Shown here one piece after another: positions 16,227 through 20,065 of a stretch of DNA of 20,065 nt (its first letter is position 1; each line of letters begins with the position of its first letter). Source of the DNA: a virus; the IMG/VR virus record IMGVR_UViG_3300017967_000300, positions 1-20,065 of that record; one strand, written 5' to 3'. The notes below the pieces were generated by a model that saw only the letters and a program-made list of their open reading frames with translations, did no database searches and was not told the origin of the DNA. A program made the position numbers and the translations under genes.

Positions 16227-17011
16227 TACGCTATATCAGAGTTTGCAGCATTTATAATTGTCTGTCCTCCATTGGCATTTACCGCATCTAATCCCTTTGT
16301 ATTTTTTTCGAGAGGTGGTCTATTTAAAATATTATCTTCTTGTGTTCTTTGCTGCTTCTTATTTCCTAATCCAGATTGATTATTTTCAGAAATTCCTTTG
16401 AAAAGATCAAAACTCCATGTTCTGCCAGCAATGTAGCGATCATATTCAAATGTTGCAGCAACTTTCAATACATCAGATCCAGCATAACTTACAGGAATTG
16501 ATGATATTGATTGCGGAAACATTCCTCTAAATGTATATTCAATCTCTCTCTTATAATCTCTATCAAACTTAACAATTTTAGTTTCTGTGGATTTATAAGA
16601 ATCTGGATATTGCATCTTGATATAGTAATCTTTTGCAAGTTTATTATTTTTATCCTGATTATCTCCACCACTAGAAATAAAGTCCATCCAATGTTCTAAA
16701 ACTTTTATGGTTTCATATCTCCTATCAACATAAAATTCCATAGTAATATTATTATACATTCTTGTATGTGCAATCTTTTCACGGATTCCTTGCTGTGGTG
16801 TCAATTCGGAGGTTGCAAATGCAGAAGTAGGAAGATTTGCAGAAAAGCAAAGCAAACCAAAATCACTGACACAGTAAAAAGGGGAAACACCTTTCCAAAA
16901 CAGATAGTTTACTACAGGTCCTGGAATTTGAAATTTTACTTCGTAATGGGAAGATTGTGCAAGATTTCCAAATAATCTTTTTGCAGTTTCTGGTTTTATT
17001 GGAAATGCCAC
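16226..17011 (-). CDS. 54: Baseplate tail-tube initiator gp54 (261 aa, GTG start)
   Basis: The protein has the tail-tube-type order of T4 gp54: an N-terminal 'LAQSSHYEVKFQIPGPV', then 'LLCFSANLPTSAFATSELT' (the 'F.A...LP...F.T.E' strand-loop), 'NNITMEFYVDRRYETIKVL' followed by 'EHWMDFISS', 'YYIKMQYPDSY', and 'YTFRGMFPQSISSIPVSY' before a final strand ending 'YDRYIAG'. This is the tube-like fold on which the first tube ring assembles. The start is GTG at 17011; an in-frame TAG lies 9 nt upstream, so no longer start is possible, and no ATG occurs in the first 20 codons. It is the first gene of the minus-strand series and diverges from gp4 across 43 nt. A low-complexity tail rich in Asn/Gln/Lys follows the fold. 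gp48 has a related fold, but gp48 is better matched by the 333-residue plus-strand protein. Confidence 0.75.
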   Translation of the reverse strand: MAFPIKPETAKRLFGNLAQSSHYEVKFQIPGPVVNYLFWKGVSPFYCVSDFGLLCFSANLPTSAFATSELTPQQGIREKIAHTRMYNNITMEFYVDRRYETIKVLEHWMDFISSGGDNQDKNNKLAKDYYIKMQYPDSYKSTETKIVKFDRDYKREIEYTFRGMFPQSISSIPVSYAGSDVLKVAATFEYDRYIAGRTWSFDLFKGISENNQSGLGNKKQQRTQEDNILNRPPLEKNTKGLDAVNANGGQTIINAANSDIA

Positions 17012-17019
17012 TCTAAATA
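17012..17019 (+). promoter_or_regulatory. Late-promoter-like octamer for gp4
   Basis: TCTAAATA matches 7 of 8 bases of the T4 late promoter TATAAATA. It would start transcription about 29 nt before the gp4 ATG. It is one of two facing octamers in the gp54/gp4 divergent gap. Confidence 0.55.
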
Positions 17020-17047
17020 CCTATGACTGTTCTTTTTATTATACAAG

Positions 17048-17055
17048 TATTTAGA
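17048..17055 (-). promoter_or_regulatory. Late-promoter-like octamer for gp54 and the minus-strand series
   Basis: On the minus strand this reads TCTAAATA, 7 of 8 bases of TATAAATA, about 36 nt before the gp54 GTG. It mirrors the octamer at 17012-17019 and touches the first base of gp4. Confidence 0.55.
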
Positions 17056-17492
17056 TGGCATACAGAGGAAAATATCAACCATCCTATCCCAAAAAATATA
17101 AAGGTGATCCTACAAATATTGTTTATAGATCATTATGGGAACGTCGATTCATGGTTTACTGTGATATAAATGAAAATGTTCTTGAATGGGGAAGTGAAGA
17201 ACTAGCACTTCCATACCGTTCACCACTAGACAATAGGATCCACAGATACTTTCCAGATTTTTATATCAAAGTACGTGAAAGCAATGGACAGATTCAAAAA
17301 TATATTATTGAAGTAAAACCGAAGAAACAAACTATTGAACCCAAAGTTCAGAAGAGAAAAACTAAAGGGTATATCTTTGAAGTGACTGAATGGGCAAGAA
17401 ACCAAGCAAAATGGAAAGTCGCTAAAGAATTTTGTGAAGATCGTCAATGGAAGTTTAAAATTATCACAGAAGACGAACTAGGTATCAAGTAA
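17055..17492 (+). CDS. 4: Head completion protein gp4 (145 aa)
   Basis: Length and sequence fit T4 gp4 (gp50/65) head-completion proteins: 'YRSLWERRFMVYCDINENVL', then 'EWGSEELALPYRSPLDN', 'HRYFPDFYIKV' and 'IIEVKPKKQT'. The protein acts at the neck, finishing packaged heads so that tails can attach. The order E29, D68, E86-V-K88 is that of PD-(D/E)XK/TnsA-type nuclease folds, so the nuclease-like residues are kept; whether it cuts DNA is unknown. The ATG at 17055 is the only early start. The 43-nt leader has a late-promoter-like octamer (17012-17019) but no clear Shine-Dalgarno sequence. Its stop TAA shares its last base with the ATG of the next gene, which implies coupled translation. Confidence 0.85.
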   Translation: MAYRGKYQPSYPKKYKGDPTNIVYRSLWERRFMVYCDINENVLEWGSEELALPYRSPLDNRIHRYFPDFYIKVRESNGQIQKYIIEVKPKKQTIEPKVQKRKTKGYIFEVTEWARNQAKWKVAKEFCEDRQWKFKIITEDELGIK

Positions 17493-18091
17493 TGGCACTG
17501 ACTGGATATGAAAGAAAAAGTTTAGAACAATACACTGCACCAGAACTTAGAGAAATTGCAAAGACGTATGGTGTAACATTCAAAACTGAAGCTGGAAATA
17601 CCAGTTTAAATTATAGTAGATTAAACAAAACACAACTAATCTATGAGATCACATATGATGTAGATTATATTAGAGCAAATCCAAATTTAAAGTATGATGA
17701 TGTTCTAAAAAATAAACAAAATAGAATAGTACCTATCAAAAGAGATCTCATTGGAATTGAATCTCCAGGTGAATTGATGTATAGAATTATAAAAGCACTT
17801 GATGATACTAAGGGGAATATTCCCGTCGCTGGAAACTATTATACATTTATATACAGAGCAATAACTCCAGGTCTTTTATTTGACTTGCATCCACTAATTA
17901 GAGGATCTGATATATTAACTGATAAATTCTTTATTGGGTACAATTATCACTGGCAACTTCGTGGTGGGCAGAGTCCTATCAGGAAATATTTACTAAGGGA
18001 AGTTCAAAGTGACATATATCAAATGAGTACTGAAGAATTTATAACCCTAAGAGGTGTTAACTATCAAAAATTTATTCAAAACAGGTCATAA
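17492..18091 (+). CDS. Unassigned structural-operon protein with SAP/Rho-N-like N-terminus (199 aa)
   Basis: I do not recognise a function. Residues about 10-52 ('SLEQYTAPELREIAKTYGV', then 'LNKTQLIYEI') look like the helix-extended-helix of SAP or Rho-N domains, often involved in nucleic-acid binding. Residues about 115-195 ('GNYYTFIYRAITPGLLFDL', then 'HPLIRGSDIL', 'FFIGYNYHWQLRG') form a compact beta-rich region with the spacing 'Y.F.YRA.TPGLL.D.HPLI ... F.GYN.HW'. I associate that pattern with uncharacterised marine T4-like phage proteins. The gene overlaps gp4 by 1 nt and precedes gp48 by 19 nt, so a neck, DNA-terminus or tail-completion role is plausible by position. It is too unlike T4 gp2 or gp53 to use those names. 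Confidence 0.8.
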   Translation: MALTGYERKSLEQYTAPELREIAKTYGVTFKTEAGNTSLNYSRLNKTQLIYEITYDVDYIRANPNLKYDDVLKNKQNRIVPIKRDLIGIESPGELMYRIIKALDDTKGNIPVAGNYYTFIYRAITPGLLFDLHPLIRGSDILTDKFFIGYNYHWQLRGGQSPIRKYLLREVQSDIYQMSTEEFITLRGVNYQKFIQNRS

Positions 18092-18094
18092 ATA
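18087..18094 (+). promoter_or_regulatory. Late-promoter-like octamer before gp48
   Basis: CATAAATA, 7 of 8 bases of TATAAATA, overlaps the stop of the 199-residue gene and ends 16 nt before the gp48 ATG. The leader would be only about 10 nt, which weakens the call. Confidence 0.35.
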
Positions 18095-18110
18095 ATTATA
18101 AAGCAGATAC

Positions 18111-19112
18111 ATGACTGTAAGAACTGCAGAAGGGGATAGTAATACTTCAACTAGTACAAATGCTAATACTAGTGAGAGTACTACTACAACCAACAATCAA
18201 ACAACTAACAAAAAAGCAAAAGCTCCTTCAATACTTTCTTATCCTCAGGATGGATATCAGAGAGCAGATCATGAATATATTAGATTTGATGTAGTTGAAT
18301 ATAAAGCTCCAGGATTTGGTGTTAGTGAGAAGGGTAATTTTAGTTTTAGTCTTCCGACGGGTAATCAATCTGTAAAAGATGGTATTGATTTAGGAACATC
18401 AAAAGTATCTTCTTATATCATTTTACCTTTACCAAAGGCAATTTCTGACGGACAAGGTGCATCTTGGGGAGATAATAGTATAAATGCGGCCGCTGCTGCT
18501 GGATATGCTGGTGGAACTGCAGCAACTCAAGGTAATATAATGTCTACGGTTGAACAGATACTTCAAAAATTTCAAGGTGAAGTTGGTCAAAATACACAAT
18601 CACTTGCTACTGGGGCCGTAGGATTGGCAATTCAAAATTTAGTTGGACAAGAAGTAGACATAAATTCTATTGTATCAAGACAGACTGGACAAATCATAAA
18701 CCCAAATGTTGAACTATTATTTAATGGTGTTCAATTAAGAGGTGGATTTAATTTTTCTTTTGATCTCATGCCTAGAAGTGAGTCCGAAGCAATTCAAATT
18801 AAATTAATTATAAGAGCATTTAAGCAGAACATGATGCCCACAAAAAGTAGCGCAGGTGGTCTTTTCGTCAACAGTCCCAAAGTTTTTAGGGTATCATACA
18901 TGAAGGGAACTCATTTTCATCCTTTCCTGAATAAATTTAAAATTTGTGCTCTCACAAATATGAGTGTTGATTACACTGGTTCAGGACAGTACTCGTCTTA
19001 TTATGATGGTACACCAGTACACATGGTTATGAATTTGCAATTCCAAGAACTATCCCCAATATACTCTGAAGATTATGATACACTAGACGGTTTACATGGA
19101 GTCGGATACTAA
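18111..19112 (+). CDS. 48: Baseplate tail-tube cap protein gp48 (333 aa)
   Basis: The size is near T4 gp48 (364 aa). A Ser/Thr/Asn-rich disordered N-terminus (residues 1-40) is followed by an extended strand region ('DHEYIRFDVVEYKAPGFG'), a Gly/Ala-rich membrane-like insertion (about 125-145) and the strongest match at about 198-245: 'NPNVELLFNGVQLRGGFNFS', then 'FDLMPRSESEAIQIKLIIRA' and 'FKQNMMP'. This is the 'N...LF.GV..R.F.F...F.PRS..EA..I..II..FK....P' pattern of gp48/gp54 tube-cap proteins. The C-terminus ('MVMNLQFQELSPIYSEDY') also fits. It assembles on top of the hub and, with gp54, starts tube and sheath growth. A late-promoter octamer overlaps the end of the previous gene 17 nt upstream. 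The stop TAA shares its last base with the gp53 start. Confidence 0.8.
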   Translation: MTVRTAEGDSNTSTSTNANTSESTTTTNNQTTNKKAKAPSILSYPQDGYQRADHEYIRFDVVEYKAPGFGVSEKGNFSFSLPTGNQSVKDGIDLGTSKVSSYIILPLPKAISDGQGASWGDNSINAAAAAGYAGGTAATQGNIMSTVEQILQKFQGEVGQNTQSLATGAVGLAIQNLVGQEVDINSIVSRQTGQIINPNVELLFNGVQLRGGFNFSFDLMPRSESEAIQIKLIIRAFKQNMMPTKSSAGGLFVNSPKVFRVSYMKGTHFHPFLNKFKICALTNMSVDYTGSGQYSSYYDGTPVHMVMNLQFQELSPIYSEDYDTLDGLHGVGY

Positions 19113-19759
19113 TGACATACTTTAGAGAACTACCTAACTTACAATATCAATCATTTCTGAGTGATAAAAATTCTTCCCACGAATATATCTTAATAAAAAA
19201 TATTTTCAGAAGAGCAAAAATTAGAGATGATCTTCAAAATATAATGACAATATTTAACAAATATGAAATAAGAGATGGTGAAAGACCAGAAACAATAGCA
19301 GAAGAAGTTTATGGAAGTACTTCTTATGATTGGGTTGTAATTATAACCTCTGGAATCACAAATATAAGAGACCAATGGCCTCTATCTAGTAGAGATCTAT
19401 ATAGATTTTCCGAAAGAAAATATGGATCTAATATAAATGCAATTCATCACTATGAAACAACGGAAGTAAAAGATTCTAAAGGAAGATTAATATTGAATTC
19501 TGGATTAGAAGTTAATTCCAACTTTACTATCCCAAATCCATCATCACCAGAAAATACGATTAATCCTGTGATTGGTATCAGTAACTATGAATATGAAACT
19601 AAAGAAAATAATAAAAAAAGTCTAATATATCTGCTAAAAAAATCCTATTTACAATCAGCACTCAATGACATGAGAAGTGAATTGTTTTATGGAGAGTCTT
19701 CTCAATACATAGATCAAAAAACAATTAGAACTGAAAACACTTACAACACATCACCATAA
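19112..19759 (+). CDS. 53: Baseplate wedge protein gp53 (215 aa)
   Basis: The size is close to T4 gp53 (196 aa). The segment at about 20-110 ('IFRRAKIRDDLQNIMTIFNK', 'YEIRDGERPETIAEEVYGS', 'YDWVVIITSGITNIRDQWPL') follows the gp53 pattern, in which a LysM-like unit ('G.RPE.IA...YG...YDWV....N') clamps the wedge to the hub. The first residues 'MTYFRELPNLQYQSFLSD' are also typical of the marine T4-like form. The ATG overlaps the gp48 TAA by one base. The 3' end overlaps by 9 nt a gene on the opposite strand, so no terminator can lie between them. The region is very AT-rich. Confidence 0.82.
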   Translation: MTYFRELPNLQYQSFLSDKNSSHEYILIKNIFRRAKIRDDLQNIMTIFNKYEIRDGERPETIAEEVYGSTSYDWVVIITSGITNIRDQWPLSSRDLYRFSERKYGSNINAIHHYETTEVKDSKGRLILNSGLEVNSNFTIPNPSSPENTINPVIGISNYEYETKENNKKSLIYLLKKSYLQSALNDMRSELFYGESSQYIDQKTIRTENTYNTSP

Positions 19760-20065
19760 AAGGTTTAAAGATTTATCAAAAACCATCACATACCTATGTT
19801 TACGGGAGCGATCTTTCCATTCTCCATCGCATCCCTTAACAAAACCTCGGGAATGCTTGGTGCCATCTGCAAAGTAGAAATCTTTCTTTGGTTCTGATAG
19901 ACCGCAATACCTAAAGTTGCAAGCCCTATAAATTGTACCGTGATGATAGTCGCTATCAGCGTATGAGATGATCGCTTTGACTTCTGTGTCTTTTCTAAGT
20001 CTCTTAATCGCCTTTGAAACGAACCAAGAAGTGATATTATACTCTCTCTGCTGAGTATCGGGGTG
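19751..20065 (-). CDS. Mom-like DNA adenine-modification/GNAT-type protein, partial (N-terminus beyond right edge)
   Basis: This is an open frame of 104 codons plus a TGA stop, entering from the right edge. Visible motifs are 'ITSWFVSKAIKRLRKDT', 'VKAIISYADSDYHHGTIY', 'RACNFRYCGL' and 'KHRYVMVFDK'. The 'W..S..I..LR..T.....ISYAD...HHGTIYRA.NF.Y.G' pattern is that of the Mom family, the GNAT-fold enzymes (as in phage Mu) that modify adenine in phage DNA to protect it from restriction. It is also found in uncharacterised phage acetyltransferase-like genes. It faces gp53 convergently and overlaps its end by 9 nt, so it belongs to another transcription unit. By hand count G+C is 125 of 305 bases (41%) in 19761-20065, clearly above the neighbouring structural genes. 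The family is likely; the substrate is inferred. Confidence 0.65.
   Translation of the reverse strand, partial: HPDTQQREYNITSWFVSKAIKRLRKDTEVKAIISYADSDYHHGTIYRACNFRYCGLSEPKKDFYFADGTKHSRGFVKGCDGEWKDRSRKHRYVMVFDKSLNLLW

Larger units (their letters stand above)
17006..17060. repeat. Inverted repeat spanning both divergent start codons
   Basis: TGCCACTCTAAATAC (17006-17020) and GTATTTAGATGGCA (17047-17060) are reverse complements except for one extra base, with 26 nt between them. Each arm holds a start codon (GTG of gp54, ATG of gp4) and a late-promoter-like octamer directed at the opposite gene. Confidence 0.8.

Noticed and set aside
17492-18091. gp53 or gp2 identity for the 199-residue protein
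   Set aside because: gp53 is clearly matched by the 215-residue protein at 19112-19759, and no gp2-like pattern could be recognised.
19740-19790. Bidirectional terminator between gp53 and the Mom-like gene
   Set aside because: The coding regions overlap by 9 nt and no stem with a T-run is visible near the junction.

Overview
The window is a structural-gene block of a T4-like marine myovirus, most like the cyanophages of Prochlorococcus and Synechococcus, though a pelagiphage of similar type cannot be excluded. The evidence is an AT-rich sequence, tightly packed genes (1-4 nt overlaps or 1-27 nt gaps), recognisable T4-type baseplate and neck proteins (gp4, gp48, gp53, gp54, gp26, gp5-like, gp27-like), T4-type late-promoter octamers, and long tail-fibre-like proteins with collagen-like repeats and the small beta modules typical of marine T4-like phages. 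No integrase, tRNA or replication gene was seen. The assignments rest on remembered family features; no database search was run.

Layout. From 17011 leftwards to the window edge lies one minus-strand gene series: gp54 (tail-tube initiator), gp26 (baseplate hub or assembly chaperone), a 57-codon gp51-like frame, a 599-residue tape-measure candidate, a 636-residue hub protein with two cell-wall-degrading domains, a gp27-like hub protein, a gp5-like OB-fold protein, a separate gp5C-like beta-helical spike protein, a 1280-residue collagen-like/beta-helix fibre, a 112-residue structural protein, and a second collagen-like fibre that runs off the left edge. From 17055 rightwards lies a plus-strand series: gp4 (head completion), an unassigned 199-residue protein, gp48 (tail-tube cap) and gp53 (baseplate wedge). 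A minus-strand gene resembling Mom-type DNA adenine-modification enzymes enters from the right edge and overlaps the end of gp53.

How the genes work together. The minus-strand series supplies the central hub and spike that puncture the envelope, the enzymes that open peptidoglycan, the tube initiator and length ruler, and peripheral fibres. The plus-strand series closes the head and caps or wedges the tail. The two series diverge from a 43-nt gap with facing late-promoter-like octamers set in an inverted repeat that also covers both start codons.

The most notable signal is at the end of gp26. A T TTT TTC slippery heptamer, an 8-nt spacer and a predicted stem-loop would allow a -1 frameshift into the gp51-like frame, giving a 297-residue fusion just upstream of the tape-measure candidate. 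This is the arrangement of the lambda G/GT and P2 E/E' tail-assembly chaperones. A second theme is modularity: the OB fold, lysozyme and beta-helix joined in T4 gp5 are split here over separate genes, with a metallopeptidase added.
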